A stretch of DNA of 64,000 nt from Myxococcus virescens (lineage in GTDB: Bacteria > Myxococcota > Myxococcia > Myxococcales > Myxococcaceae). The stretch lies in NCBI RefSeq assembly GCF_900101905.1, contig NZ_FNAJ01000001.1, positions 620,001 to 684,000 of the forward strand. The letters are read 5' to 3'. Below are positions 17,837 to 29,134 of this stretch, piece by piece. The translations under genes were made by a program, and so were the position numbers. A model generated the notes under the pieces. It saw nothing but the letters and a program-made list of their open reading frames with translations, searched no databases and was not told the origin of the DNA. Numbering within the stretch: the stretch's first letter is position 1; the number at the start of each line of letters is the position of its first letter.

Positions 17837-19225
17837 ATGTGCGGCATCTTCGGAATCGTGGGGCACGCCGAGGCCTCCAACCTGACGTACCTGGGGCTGC
17901 ACGCCCTCCAGCACCGCGGGCAGGAGTCCGCGGGCATTGTCGCCTCTGACGGGATGGGGCTGCGCGCTCACCGGCAGATGGGACTCGTCGCCGACATCTT
18001 CGATGCGCCGGTGCTCGCCGACCTGCCTGGGCAGGCGGCCATCGGCCACGTGCGCTACTCCACCGCTGGAGGCAGCGCCCTCAAGAACGCCCAGCCGCTC
18101 TTCGTGCAGTACGCGGGCGGGCAGTGCGCCATCGCGCACAACGGCAACCTGGTGAACGCGACCGAGCTGAAGCAGCAGCTCGAGGCCGACGGCGCCATCT
18201 TCCAGTCCGACGCGGACACGGAAGTCATCCTGCACCTGCTGGCGCGCTCCAAGCAGGCGACCTTCGAGCAGAAGCTCGTGGAGGCGCTGCGCAAGGTGAC
18301 GGGCGCCTACAGCCTCCTGGTGCTCACGGAGAACAAGCTCGTCGCGGTGAGGGACCCGCACGGCATCCGGCCGCTGGTGCTGGGGCGGATGAAGGAAGGC
18401 GCCTACGTGCTGGCCAGCGAGTCGACCGCGCTGGACCTCATCGAGGCGGAAATCGTGCGCGAGGTGGAGCCGGGCGAGCTGCTCGTCATCGAGAACGGGC
18501 TGCTGCGCACCAGCAAGCCCTTCGCGGAGCCGCCGCGTCAGGCGCGCTGCATCTTCGAGCACGTGTACTTCGCCCGGCCGGACTCCACGCTGTTCGGCAG
18601 CAACGTGTACGAAGTGCGCAAGGAAATGGGCCGTCAGCTCGCGAAGGAGCAGCCGGCGCCCTCCGCGGACCTGGTCATCGCGGTGCCGGACTCGGGCGTG
18701 CCGGCGGCCATCGGCTTCGCGCAGGCCAGCGGCATCCCCTACGACGTGGGCCTCATCCGCAGCCACTACGTGGGCCGCACCTTCATCGAGCCGCAGCAGT
18801 CCATCCGCCACTTCGGCGTGAAGCTGAAGCTGTCCGCGGTGCGGCAGGTGCTCAAGGGCAAGCGCGTGGTGGTGGTGGACGACTCCATCGTCCGCGGCAC
18901 CACGAGCCGCAAAATCGTGAAGATGATCAAGGCGGCGGGCGCGGTGGAGGTGCACCTGCGCATCTCCTCGCCGCCCACGAAGTGGCCTTGCTACTACGGC
19001 ATCGACACGCCGAGCCGTCAGGAGCTCATCGCCGCGACGCACAGCCTGGAGGAGATTGCCACGTACGTGACCGCGGACTCGCTCGGCTACATCTCCCAGG
19101 AAGGCCTGGGCCGCGCGGTGGGCGACCCGGAGCGCGGCAGCTTCTGCACCGCCTGCTTCTCCGGCAAGTACCTCATCGGCGACTTCGGCGAGCAACACGC
19201 CGAGCCCAGCAAGCTCACCGCCTGA
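17837..19225 (+). CDS. purF: amidophosphoribosyltransferase
   Basis: The start is ATG 17837, so that the catalytic cysteine is residue 2 ([10 protein letters not shown]), as the class II glutamine amidotransferase mechanism requires; no propeptide precedes it. The 463-residue enzyme has the N-terminal amidotransferase ([20 protein letters not shown]) and the C-terminal phosphoribosyltransferase with the PRPP loop [14 protein letters not shown]. It makes 5-phosphoribosylamine from PRPP and glutamine, the first step of purine synthesis. AAAGGAG lies about 14 bases upstream, a little far. The promoter is in the 144-bp gap shared with the divergent ceramidase-like gene, where a GGTGG-loop-CCACC hairpin is visible at about 17770-17785. 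Confidence 0.95.
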   Translation: MCGIFGIVGHAEASNLTYLGLHALQHRGQESAGIVASDGMGLRAHRQMGLVADIFDAPVLADLPGQAAIGHVRYSTAGGSALKNAQPLFVQYAGGQCAIAHNGNLVNATELKQQLEADGAIFQSDADTEVILHLLARSKQATFEQKLVEALRKVTGAYSLLVLTENKLVAVRDPHGIRPLVLGRMKEGAYVLASESTALDLIEAEIVREVEPGELLVIENGLLRTSKPFAEPPRQARCIFEHVYFARPDSTLFGSNVYEVRKEMGRQLAKEQPAPSADLVIAVPDSGVPAAIGFAQASGIPYDVGLIRSHYVGRTFIEPQQSIRHFGVKLKLSAVRQVLKGKRVVVVDDSIVRGTTSRKIVKMIKAAGAVEVHLRISSPPTKWPCYYGIDTPSRQELIAATHSLEEIATYVTADSLGYISQEGLGRAVGDPERGSFCTACFSGKYLIGDFGEQHAEPSKLTA

Positions 19226-19249
19226 CGTCACCACCGGCTTCACGCCCCT

Positions 19250-19290
19250 GGCCCCCTGCCCGCTTCATTCCGGGCTGGGGGCCTTCGCAT
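19250..19290. terminator. hairpin between purF and the pseudouridine synthase
   Basis: GGCCCCCTGCCCG and CGGGCTGGGGGCC pair with one T-T mismatch over an eight-base loop, followed on the plus strand by TTCGCATTTC. It separates two convergent genes and most likely ends purF transcription. Confidence 0.6.
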
Positions 19291-19291
19291 T

Positions 19292-20281
19292 TCAGGCCGG
19301 CAAGGCCACGGGCCGGCCTTCGATGAAGTCCGTGAGGTCCGCCGGCAGGGGCGCCTCGAACGCCACCGCCTGGCCAGAGCCCGGGTGGGGGAAGGCGATG
19401 CGCGCGGCGTGCAGCGCTTGCCGGGGCAGGCGCAGCCGCGGCCACGCCTCGGGCTCCAGACAGCGCTTGCTGAAGCGGTCGAAGTAGCCGGGGTCTGGCC
19501 CGTACATCTTGTCGCCCACGAGCGGGAAGCCCGCATGGCGCAGGTGGATGCGAATCTGGTGCTGCCGCCCCGTCTCCGGAAAGCAGCGCAGCAGCGCGAA
19601 GGGCGCGCCGTCCCACGTGAAGCGCTGGAGCACCTGGAAGCGCGTGCGGCTCTCCTTGCCCTCCACCGGGTCGATGCGCACGGCGATGCGGATGAGCTCG
19701 GTGCCCTCCGCGATGGGCGCATCCACGGTGAACGTGTCCTCGGGCGGGTGCCCTTCGCAGAGCGCCAGGTACTCCTTGTGCACGTCACGCGAGACGAACA
19801 GCCGCCCCAGCACCCGGCAGGACTCCGTGGTGCGCCCGCAGACGACCAGCCCGCTGGTCTCCCTGTCCAACCGGTGCGCGGGCTCGGCGAAGCGCTCACC
19901 GAAGCGCTCCCGCAGGAGCGTGACGAGGGTGCCCTTGTGGTAGCGCGCCGTGGGGTGGATGGGCAGGCCCGCGGGCTTGTCCAGCACCAGCAGCCAGTCG
20001 TCCTGGAACACCACGGGCAATTCCGTGGGCGTGTCCGGCTCCTCGCTGGCGCGGCGGCGGATGCGGAAGGCCAGCCCCGGGTACACCGGCGTGGACGGCT
20101 TCAGGCGCCGCTCCTCGCAGATGACACCCCTCAGGATGACGCCCTGGAGCCGCTCCCGCGTCATCCGGCGGAGCTTCTCACCCAGGTACTCATCCAGCCG
20201 CCAACCCGCGTAGTTCGGCTCGACGACGTAGCGGATGTCGACGTAGCCCTCGGGGGCTTCTTCCTGCGGTGCGCTGTGCAT
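19292..20281 (-). CDS. RluA-family pseudouridine synthase
   Basis: The 329-residue protein has an N-terminal S4-like RNA-binding part (WRLDEYLGEKLRRMTRERLQGVI), the entry strand WLLVLDKPAGLPIHPT, and the catalytic motif HRLDRETSGLVV with the essential Asp. The later ETGRQHQIRIHLRHAGFPLVGDKMYG is the usual RluA C-terminal signature. It converts specific uridines in rRNA or tRNA to pseudouridine; the target site cannot be told from sequence. It is convergent with purF and upstream of nothing on its own strand. Confidence 0.9.
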   Translation of the reverse strand: MHSAPQEEAPEGYVDIRYVVEPNYAGWRLDEYLGEKLRRMTRERLQGVILRGVICEERRLKPSTPVYPGLAFRIRRRASEEPDTPTELPVVFQDDWLLVLDKPAGLPIHPTARYHKGTLVTLLRERFGERFAEPAHRLDRETSGLVVCGRTTESCRVLGRLFVSRDVHKEYLALCEGHPPEDTFTVDAPIAEGTELIRIAVRIDPVEGKESRTRFQVLQRFTWDGAPFALLRCFPETGRQHQIRIHLRHAGFPLVGDKMYGPDPGYFDRFSKRCLEPEAWPRLRLPRQALHAARIAFPHPGSGQAVAFEAPLPADLTDFIEGRPVALPA

Positions 20282-20381
20282 GGGCCTGCCGGCGCTCTAC
20301 CACGGCGGGCCCTCCTGCACAGACGGGGATGGACGAGCAGGCGGGCCCACGCAGTGCCGGGCCCCCCTCCATCATCTGCCA

Positions 20382-21512
20382 TCAGGCCGAGGCCGCCTGA
20401 ATCGGCCGGTCCTCGACGCCCAGGAAGCTCGCGAACAGGTCCGCGATGCGCTCGGCGGCGCGGCCATCCCAGAACTCGGGCACGCGGCCCTGCTTGCCTT
20501 CACCATCCAGCACGCGGTCGGCGGCCAGACGGATGCGGACCGGGTCGGTGCCCACCACCTCGTTGGAGCCTTCCTCCACGGTGATGGGGCGCTCGGTCTG
20601 CTCGCGCAGGGTGAGGCACGGGATGCCCATGGCCGTCGTCTCCTCCTGGAGGCCGCCGGAGTCGGTGAGCACCAGGCGCGCCTTCGACGTGAGCGCCAGG
20701 AAGTCCAGGTAGCCCATGGGCTCCACGGGCCGCAGGTTCGGCGTGCGCTCGAACCACGTGTTCAGGCCATGCTCCGAAATCACCTTCCGCGTGCGCGGGT
20801 GCACCGGGAAGATGACCGGCAGGCGCGTGGCGACGTGGGCCACCGCGGACAGGAGGCCGCCCAGAATCTTGGGGTCGTCCACGTTGGAGGGCCGGTGCAG
20901 CGTGCACACCGCGTAGCCGTGGGGGATGAGCCCCAGGTCCTTGAGCAGCGGCAGCTTGTCGGCCTTCTCGCGCGAGGCGAAGAGCGAGTCGATCATCACG
21001 TTGCCCACGAAGTGGATGCGGGCCGGGTCGGTGCCTTCCTTGAGCAGGTTGGCGTCCGCGTCACGTGACGGCGTCAGCAGCAGGTCCGACAGGCGGTCGG
21101 TGACGAGGCGGTTGATCTCCTCCGGTTGGTGTGGCGAGTAGCTGCGCAACCCCGCTTCGACGTGTGCCAGGGGGATGCCCAGCTTCGACGTCACCAACGC
21201 CGCCGCGATGGTGCTGTTCACGTCGCCCACCACGGAGACGAGCGCCGGAGGGTGGGCCAGGAAAACCTTTTCCAGCTCCACCATCATGCGTGCCGTCTGC
21301 TGCGCATGGCTGCCCGACCCGATACCCAGATGGACGTCCGGGGCAGGCAGGCCGAGGTCGGCGAAGAACACGTCGCTCATCTTGGCGTCGTAGTGTTGCC
21401 CCGTGTGGACAAGGATTTGCTCCAGGGGAGTCCGCTCGGCGATGGCGCGATAGATGGGCGCGACCTTCATGAAGTTCGGACGCGCCCCAACGATATGAAT
21501 GACCTTCTTCAT
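20382..21512 (-). CDS. wecB: UDP-N-acetylglucosamine 2-epimerase (non-hydrolysing)
   Basis: The start is set at ATG 21512, giving MKKVIHIVGARPNFMKVAPI, the conserved N-terminus of the family; the open frame upstream to 21590 shows no family similarity. The 376-residue protein has the GT-B fold hallmarks: HTGQHYDAKMSDVFF, HVEAGLRS and a C-terminal LTDSGGLQEE near the active site. It interconverts UDP-GlcNAc and UDP-ManNAc, a precursor for surface polysaccharides. It is divergent from kdsB, and both feed envelope glycan synthesis. Confidence 0.92.
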   Translation of the reverse strand: MKKVIHIVGARPNFMKVAPIYRAIAERTPLEQILVHTGQHYDAKMSDVFFADLGLPAPDVHLGIGSGSHAQQTARMMVELEKVFLAHPPALVSVVGDVNSTIAAALVTSKLGIPLAHVEAGLRSYSPHQPEEINRLVTDRLSDLLLTPSRDADANLLKEGTDPARIHFVGNVMIDSLFASREKADKLPLLKDLGLIPHGYAVCTLHRPSNVDDPKILGGLLSAVAHVATRLPVIFPVHPRTRKVISEHGLNTWFERTPNLRPVEPMGYLDFLALTSKARLVLTDSGGLQEETTAMGIPCLTLREQTERPITVEEGSNEVVGTDPVRIRLAADRVLDGEGKQGRVPEFWDGRAAERIADLFASFLGVEDRPIQAASA

Positions 21513-21619
21513 GTTGCGACCAAAGCTAGGCACTGGAGCCGCGCTGGCCAGTGTCCCATGATGCGAATGTCCAATCCCGGGGGCCGGCAATCGTCGCGAA
21601 CCTGATAGACGGAGGGGTC

Positions 21620-22360
21620 ATGCAATCTTGCCGGACCGTTGCAGTCATTCCCGCCCGACATGCCAGCACCCGCTTCCCGGGCAAGCCGCTGGCAATCATC
21701 GCCGGCCGAACAATGATTGAGCACGTCTGGCGCCGCTGTCAGGAGGCCCAGGCCTTCGACGAGGTGTGGGTTGCCACCGATGACGACCGCATTCGCGCCG
21801 CCGTGGAGGGCTTTGGCGGCAAGGCGGTGATGACCAGCCCCGCCTGCGCCACGGGGACGGACCGGGTCGCCGAGGTGGCGCTCGGCCGTCCAGACATCGA
21901 CATCTGGGTGAACGTCCAGGGGGACGAGCCCCTGGTGGACCCCGCCGCGCTCCAGCGGCTGGCGGGCCTCTTCCAGGACGCGTCCGTGCGGATGGGCACC
22001 CTGGTCCGCCCGCTCGAAGCGGACGAAGCCGCCAGCCCGCACGTGGTGAAGGCGGTGCTCGCGCTCAACGGCGACGCGCTCTACTTCAGCCGCAGCCTGG
22101 TCCCCCACGCCCGCGAGCCGGGCACGCCCGTCCAGCGCTGGGGCCACATTGGCCTCTACGGCTACCGGCGCGAGGTGCTGCTGTCGCTGGCGAAGCTGGC
22201 GCCCACGCCGCTGGAGGACGCGGAGAAGCTGGAGCAGCTCCGCGCGCTGGAGCACGGCATCCCCATCCGCTGCGCGAAGGTCACCTCGCACACGGTGGCC
22301 GTCGACCTCCCCGGTGACGTGGAGAAGGTGGAGGCCCTCATGCGCGCGCGGGGAGGCTGA
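21620..22360 (+). CDS. kdsB: 3-deoxy-manno-octulosonate cytidylyltransferase
   Basis: The start is ATG 21620, preceded by GGAGGGGTC. The 246-residue protein opens with VAVIPARHASTRFPGKPL, the nucleotide-binding signature, and carries ATDDDRI, CATGTDRVAEVA and WVNVQGDEPLVD, all typical of KdsB. It activates Kdo with CTP to form CMP-Kdo for the inner core of lipopolysaccharide. Its partner genes kdsA and the kdsC-like gene are at 28297 and 29135, and pyrG, the CTP source, is at 26660. The stop codon is two bases before the next gene. Confidence 0.95.
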   Translation: MQSCRTVAVIPARHASTRFPGKPLAIIAGRTMIEHVWRRCQEAQAFDEVWVATDDDRIRAAVEGFGGKAVMTSPACATGTDRVAEVALGRPDIDIWVNVQGDEPLVDPAALQRLAGLFQDASVRMGTLVRPLEADEAASPHVVKAVLALNGDALYFSRSLVPHAREPGTPVQRWGHIGLYGYRREVLLSLAKLAPTPLEDAEKLEQLRALEHGIPIRCAKVTSHTVAVDLPGDVEKVEALMRARGG

Positions 22361-22362
22361 CC

Positions 22363-23316
22363 ATGGGCTTCCTCAAGAACGTGTTCGGCGGTGGCGCGGC
22401 GAAGGCGGGCGCGGAGCCCCCCGCGCCTGACGCGGCGACCACGACCGCGCCAGCCACCTCCGCCCCGCCCGGAGCGGGAACCACGGTCCCCGCCGCCGGC
22501 CCAGCGGGCGCGCCCCATGCCGCCGAGGCGCGGGAGCATGCTCCCGCGGAAGCCCCCCGGCCCGAAGCCGCCCCGAAACCACCCGCGCCTCCGAAACCGC
22601 AGCGCGCGCAAGAGACCCGCAAGCAGCAGGAGGACGAGGACATGGAGGGCGTTCAGCGGCTGTTGTCGCGCAAGGTGGAGCGGGTGCTGGAGCAGCTGGG
22701 AACGCTCGCCACGCGGGCGCGCTCGGGTGAAGAAGTCCCCACCATCACCGTCACGCTCCACCTGGCCCACGGTCATTCGATGACGGGCGAGGTGGTGGAC
22801 TACGTGCCCCGCGAATCGGTGCTGATGGCCCTGGGCAAGGAGGGGCTGCGCCGCTCGGAGTCGGTGGCCTACGTGGACCTGTCCACGGTGGTGGCGGTGG
22901 CGGTAGGCAACGCGGAGAAGCTGCTGGAGCTGACGCAGCTCGTACGGCCCAACCCCACGCGGCAGGACGTGGCGACGCTGCTGGAGAAGCTGCCCCACGC
23001 CCTCACCGAGCAGTTCTGGCCGGGCGAGGCGTCCCTGGGCGGCAAGCCCCTGCGCTTCGAGGTGGACTGGGTGGGCCTGGACGACGAGCCGGGCCGCCGC
23101 GCGCTGGAGTCCGCCGTGAATGTCACCAGCCATGCCTTGCGCGCCCTGGCCCAGGAGCAGGGCCGCGAGGTGCTCCGCCGCATCACCACCGTGCGCTTCC
23201 TCAAGGGCCGCGACACCCGCGCCGCCGTGGAGGGCGAGACGGGCACGGTGACAGTGGGCCCGGGTGAGCCCACCGTGTCCGCCTTCCGCAAGGCCTTCGC
23301 CGCCGGCATCAGATGA
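22363..23316 (+). CDS. unknown protein with Pro/Ala-rich N-terminus, coupled to kdsB
   Basis: The ATG lies two bases after the kdsB stop, with GGGGAGG just before, so the genes form an operon. Residues 1-20 (MGFLKNVFGGGAAKAG) are followed by a Pro/Ala/Glu linker to about residue 80, then a long helix (EDEDMEGVQRLLSRKVERVLEQLG). A C-terminal domain of about 200 residues contains ITVTLHLAHGHSMTGEVVDYVPRESVLMAL, which resembles an Sm-like or beta-barrel strand pair, and FEVDWVGLDDEPGRRALESAVN. No signal peptide is present. I do not recognise the family. The last eight bases overlap the 3' end of the aldo/keto reductase gene. Confidence 0.65.
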   Translation: MGFLKNVFGGGAAKAGAEPPAPDAATTTAPATSAPPGAGTTVPAAGPAGAPHAAEAREHAPAEAPRPEAAPKPPAPPKPQRAQETRKQQEDEDMEGVQRLLSRKVERVLEQLGTLATRARSGEEVPTITVTLHLAHGHSMTGEVVDYVPRESVLMALGKEGLRRSESVAYVDLSTVVAVAVGNAEKLLELTQLVRPNPTRQDVATLLEKLPHALTEQFWPGEASLGGKPLRFEVDWVGLDDEPGRRALESAVNVTSHALRALAQEQGREVLRRITTVRFLKGRDTRAAVEGETGTVTVGPGEPTVSAFRKAFAAGIR

Positions 23317-24157
23317 CGGGCAGCGACGCCGGCTCGTGCCCCAGCGGGAAGGCCGCGTCGAGGTGGGCCAGCTCGTCGGCGGTCAGCGTCAGCGACGCGG
23401 CGGCGGCGTTGTCGCGTGCGTGGGCTTCCCGGCTCGCCTTCGGAATGGCGAACAGCGACGGCCCGCGCACCAGGAACCGGAGCGCCACCTGGTACGGCGT
23501 GACGCCGTGCGCGCGGGCGATGGCGCCCAGCACCTTCCCACCCCGGCTGTCGGGCCGGGGAAAACGGCCGTTGCCGAAGGGGCTGTAGCCCACCACCGCC
23601 ACCCCGTGGGCTTCGCACCAGGGCAGGACGGCGTGCTCGATGGCGCGCTCCTCCAGGTGGTAGAGCACCTGGTTGCAGGCGATGCGCCCGGGCCCCGCGA
23701 GCGCGAGCGCCTCCTCCAGGTCCTCCACCCCGAAGTTGCTCACGCCCCAGGCGCGAATCTTTCCATCCGCCACCAGCTTCTCGAAGGCGCGCACCGTCTC
23801 CTCCAGCGGGTGCGAACCCGGCCAGTGCAGCAGGTAGCAGTCGAGGTGGTCCGTGCGCAGCCGCTTCAGGCTCCGCTCACAGGCGGCGAGCGTGCCCGCG
23901 TAGGAAGCGTTGGACGGCATCACCTTCGACACCAGGAAGACGTCTCCGCGCCGGCCCGCGATGGCCTCGGAGACGATGGACGCCTCCACCTTGCCGTGGC
24001 CGTACAGTTCAGCGGTGTCCACGTGCGTCATTCCCAGGTCCAACCCGGCGCGAAGGGCGCGGATGGCGCCTGCCCGGTCGTCCTCCTCCATCTGCCAGGT
24101 CCCCTGGCCCAGGACGGGCACGGACACCCGTGTGCTTCCGAATGGACGCTGCTCCAT
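23309..24157 (-). CDS. aldo/keto reductase
   Basis: The start is ATG 24157 with GGGGAG upstream; the earlier start at 24220 lacks one. The 282-residue protein has the (beta/alpha)8 signature: THVDTAELYG with the catalytic Asp and Tyr, LVSKVMPSN with the Lys, and DCYLLHWPG with the His. The C-terminal FAIPKAS binds the NADPH phosphate. It reduces aldehydes or ketones with NADPH; the substrate is unknown. The 3' end overlaps the preceding plus-strand gene by eight bases. Confidence 0.88.
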   Translation of the reverse strand: MEQRPFGSTRVSVPVLGQGTWQMEEDDRAGAIRALRAGLDLGMTHVDTAELYGHGKVEASIVSEAIAGRRGDVFLVSKVMPSNASYAGTLAACERSLKRLRTDHLDCYLLHWPGSHPLEETVRAFEKLVADGKIRAWGVSNFGVEDLEEALALAGPGRIACNQVLYHLEERAIEHAVLPWCEAHGVAVVGYSPFGNGRFPRPDSRGGKVLGAIARAHGVTPYQVALRFLVRGPSLFAIPKASREAHARDNAAAASLTLTADELAHLDAAFPLGHEPASLPVI

Positions 24158-24266
24158 GGCACTCCCCCTGACTCGACGTGTGGCTTGCTTCGAGAGGATT
24201 AATACCGCTTCAACGCACACGCAGGCGTCCGGTGCGCAGGTTGGAAGCTCGCGTTAGTCTCCGCCG

Positions 24267-26033
24267 GTGTCTTCCCCCGCGAACGATTCGAAAAGCAGTG
24301 CCTCCCCTGGCGTCACCGTCCGGCGCCTGCTGAAGCTGGCGCGCCCGGAACTGCTGCCACTGGCTGCGGGCACCCTCTTCCTCCTCATCAGCAGCGGAGC
24401 CACGCTGGCCTATCCCCGCGCCATTGGCGACCTGGTGGACCAGGCCCTCACCGCGCGCGACCGGTATGTGGTGGACCGGCTCGCGCTGATGATGCTCGCC
24501 GTGTTCACGGTGCAGGGCATCGCCATGGCGCTGCGCATCTACCTCTTCACCAACGCCGGCGAACGCGTGGTGTCGCGGCTGCGCAAGGACCTCTTCCGCG
24601 CCCTGCTGTCCCAGGAGGTGGGCTTCTTCGACTCGCGCCGCACGGGCGAGCTCACCAGCCGGCTCTCCTCGGACACCACCGTCCTGCAGACCACCGTCAC
24701 GGCCAACGTGTCCATGATGCTGCGCTACGTCGTCACGGCCCTGGGCGGCGTGGGCCTGCTGCTCTACACGTCCGTCCAGCTCACGCTGGTGATGCTGGCC
24801 GTCATCCCGCCCGTGGCCATTGGCGGCGTGTTCTACGGGCGCCGGGTCCGGGTGATTTCCCGTCAGGCCCAGGACGCGCTCGCCGCCAGCGGCGAGGTGG
24901 CCGAGGAGGACCTGTCCGGCATCCGCACCGTGCGCTCCTTCGCCGCGGAGCGGCACGAGGTGGAGCGCTACAGCGTCGCCGTGGAGCGCTCCTTCATGCT
25001 GGCGAAAAAGCGCGCGCTCCAGACCTCCGTCTTCATGGGCGTGGCCTCCATCGCGGGGTATGGCTCCATCGCCGCGGTGCTCTGGTACGGAGGCCGGCTG
25101 GTGGTGGAAGGCGGCCTCTCCGTGGGCGAGCTCACCTCGTTCCTCATCTACACCATGCTGGTGGCCTTCTCGTTCAGCGGCATCGCGGAGCTGTGGGCGG
25201 ACTTCATGCGCGCCAGCGGCGCCGCCGAGCGCGTCTTCGAGCTGCTGGACCGCAAGCCCGCCATCGGCGCTGGCGGCGAGCAGCTGACCTACCTGCGTGG
25301 GCACGTGCAGTTCCGCGGCGTGCACTTCGCCTACCCCAGCCGTCCCGACGTGCCGGTGCTCCAGGGCCTGGACCTGGAGCTGCGGCCGGGCGAGGTGGTG
25401 GCGGTGGTGGGCCCCTCCGGCGCGGGCAAGTCCACGCTGGCCTCCCTGCTGTCGCGCTTCTACGACCCGCAGAACGGCGAGGTGCTGCTGGACGGCCACC
25501 CGCTCACCTCCCTGGAGCCGGAGTGGCTGCGCCGCAACATCGGCATGGTGGCGCAGGAGCCCCAGCTCTTCTCCTGCTCCATCGCGGACAACATCCGCTA
25601 CGGCCGGCCCGGCGCCACCGACGCCCAGGTGGAGGAGGCCGCCCGGGCCGCCAACGCCCACGCGTACATCGAGCGCTTCCCGGAAGGCTACGGCACCCAG
25701 GTGGGCGAGCGCGGCGTGCAGCTCTCCGGTGGCCAGAAGCAGCGCGTGGCCATCGCCCGGGCGGTGCTGAAGGACCCTCGCCTGCTCATCCTGGACGAGG
25801 CCACCAGCGCCCTGGACGCGGAGAGCGAGCATCTGGTGAAGGACGCGCTGGAGCGCCTGATGAAGGGCCGCACCACGCTCATCATCGCCCACCGCCTGTC
25901 CACCGTGGCCAACGCGGACCGGGTGCTGGTGCTCGACGGCGGCCTCGTCATCCAGAGCGGCACCCACGCCTCCCTCATGAGCCAGGAGGGCCTGTACCGG
26001 CGCCTGGTGGAGCGGCAGTTTGTCGCAGCTTGA
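24267..26033 (+). CDS. ABC exporter, permease fused to ATPase (half-transporter)
   Basis: The 588-residue protein starts at GTG 24267. Its first 310 residues hold six membrane helices (type I exporter, ABC_membrane). The nucleotide-binding domain follows with Walker A GPSGAGKST, the signature LSGGQKQR, Walker B LLILDEATSALDAE and the switch His in IIAHRLSTV. It should work as a homodimer exporting a hydrophobic substrate. The TAP/MsbA-like subfamily is likely, and its neighbourhood of Kdo and envelope genes makes a lipid or glycolipid cargo plausible but unproven. No partner half-transporter is adjacent. Confidence 0.9.
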   Translation: MSSPANDSKSSASPGVTVRRLLKLARPELLPLAAGTLFLLISSGATLAYPRAIGDLVDQALTARDRYVVDRLALMMLAVFTVQGIAMALRIYLFTNAGERVVSRLRKDLFRALLSQEVGFFDSRRTGELTSRLSSDTTVLQTTVTANVSMMLRYVVTALGGVGLLLYTSVQLTLVMLAVIPPVAIGGVFYGRRVRVISRQAQDALAASGEVAEEDLSGIRTVRSFAAERHEVERYSVAVERSFMLAKKRALQTSVFMGVASIAGYGSIAAVLWYGGRLVVEGGLSVGELTSFLIYTMLVAFSFSGIAELWADFMRASGAAERVFELLDRKPAIGAGGEQLTYLRGHVQFRGVHFAYPSRPDVPVLQGLDLELRPGEVVAVVGPSGAGKSTLASLLSRFYDPQNGEVLLDGHPLTSLEPEWLRRNIGMVAQEPQLFSCSIADNIRYGRPGATDAQVEEAARAANAHAYIERFPEGYGTQVGERGVQLSGGQKQRVAIARAVLKDPRLLILDEATSALDAESEHLVKDALERLMKGRTTLIIAHRLSTVANADRVLVLDGGLVIQSGTHASLMSQEGLYRRLVERQFVAA

Positions 26034-26110
26034 ACGCCCGGTGCCCACACGGCGCTCGCCACGCACCCCGCGACAGTGGCGCGCCCACAGGCTCCCGATT
26101 AAGTCTGGGG

Positions 26111-26127
26111 CTCCGAAAGGAGGTGAT
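26111..26127 (+). promoter_or_regulatory. unusually complete Shine-Dalgarno sequence inside a tetraloop hairpin
   Basis: AAAGGAGGTGAT (26116-26127) matches at least eleven bases of the complement of the 16S rRNA 3' end. Its core is also paired: CTCC (26111-26114), loop GAAA, GGAG (26119-26122). The GAAA loop is a stable GNRA tetraloop. The site lies seven bases before the TTG at 26131. Confidence 0.55.
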
Positions 26128-26130
26128 GCC

Positions 26131-26178
26131 TTGAACGACAGCAACTCCAAGGCGTCCACCTCCGCTTCGCGGGCCTGA
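26131..26178 (+). CDS. 15-codon ORF, possible leader peptide
   Basis: TTG 26131 to TGA 26176-26178 encodes MNDSNSKASTSASRA, mostly Ser, Ala, Asn and Lys. Its only support is the near-perfect ribosome binding site seven bases upstream, far stronger than those of its neighbours. Immediately after the start of the ORF, CCGCTTCG (26162-26169) can pair with CGAAGCGG (26187-26194), and a strong terminator follows at 26216. A leader peptide controlling the hairpins, or a tiny functional protein, are both possible. The peptide has no enriched amino acid matching a biosynthetic operon. Confidence 0.4.
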   Translation: MNDSNSKASTSASRA

Positions 26179-26215
26179 AGAGGCTCCGAAGCGGTGGCGG
26201 ATGCTGGCAGTTCCG

Positions 26216-26247
26216 GGCCCGTTCCCCGCGAGGGGGACGGGCCTTTT
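26216..26247 (+). terminator. intrinsic terminator
   Basis: GGCCCGTTCCCC (26216-26227) pairs with GGGGGACGGGCC (26232-26243) through one G-T pair across a GCGA tetraloop, and TTTT follows directly. This is the best factor-independent terminator in the window. It lies after the tiny ORF and about 180 bp after the ABC exporter gene. Confidence 0.8.
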
Positions 26248-26340
26248 CGCGACGGCTCGGGAATGCCAGACCGCCCCTCCTGTTCGGAGCGCGCCGGGGG
26301 GAGAGGCCGACTCAACACGTTTCATCCGGGAGTTTCCGCC

Positions 26341-26574
26341 GTGTCCATCACTCCATGCCCCAGCCCGCTGCCCACCGCCCTCCGGGACGAGGAGTCCGTG
26401 GACGCGCAGCGCAACCTCTTCTGCCCCAACTATGACGCCTGCCTGCACCTGGTGGTGAAGCGGGGCTGGGAGGGCTGGAGCTGCCGAAACTGCGATTTGC
26501 GCAAGTTCCGCGTCGGGCAGCCGAACGCCCAGGAATTCGCGGTCGCCCGGCCGGGTGCTTGGGACGGCAACTGA
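26341..26574 (+). CDS. small zinc-ribbon-like protein
   Basis: A GTG at 26341 preceded by GGGAG gives 77 residues; the open frame extends upstream to 26194 but would run through the terminator hairpin. The product carries CPNYDAC and WSCRNCDLRKF, four cysteines in a C-x5-C ... C-x2-C arrangement that could bind zinc, plus the conserved-looking HLVVKRGWEGW between them. It is similar in style to short Myxococcus proteins with a single zinc ribbon. Function unknown; pyrG follows after 85 bp. Confidence 0.55.
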   Translation: MSITPCPSPLPTALRDEESVDAQRNLFCPNYDACLHLVVKRGWEGWSCRNCDLRKFRVGQPNAQEFAVARPGAWDGN

Positions 26575-26647
26575 CGCCGCCCGCGCCTGCCCCAGCGGGC
26601 GGCCGTCCATCGGAAACAGAATAATTGACGCATCCCTGCCTCAGTAG

Positions 26648-29133
<2,486 letters not shown>

Positions 29134-29134
29134 T

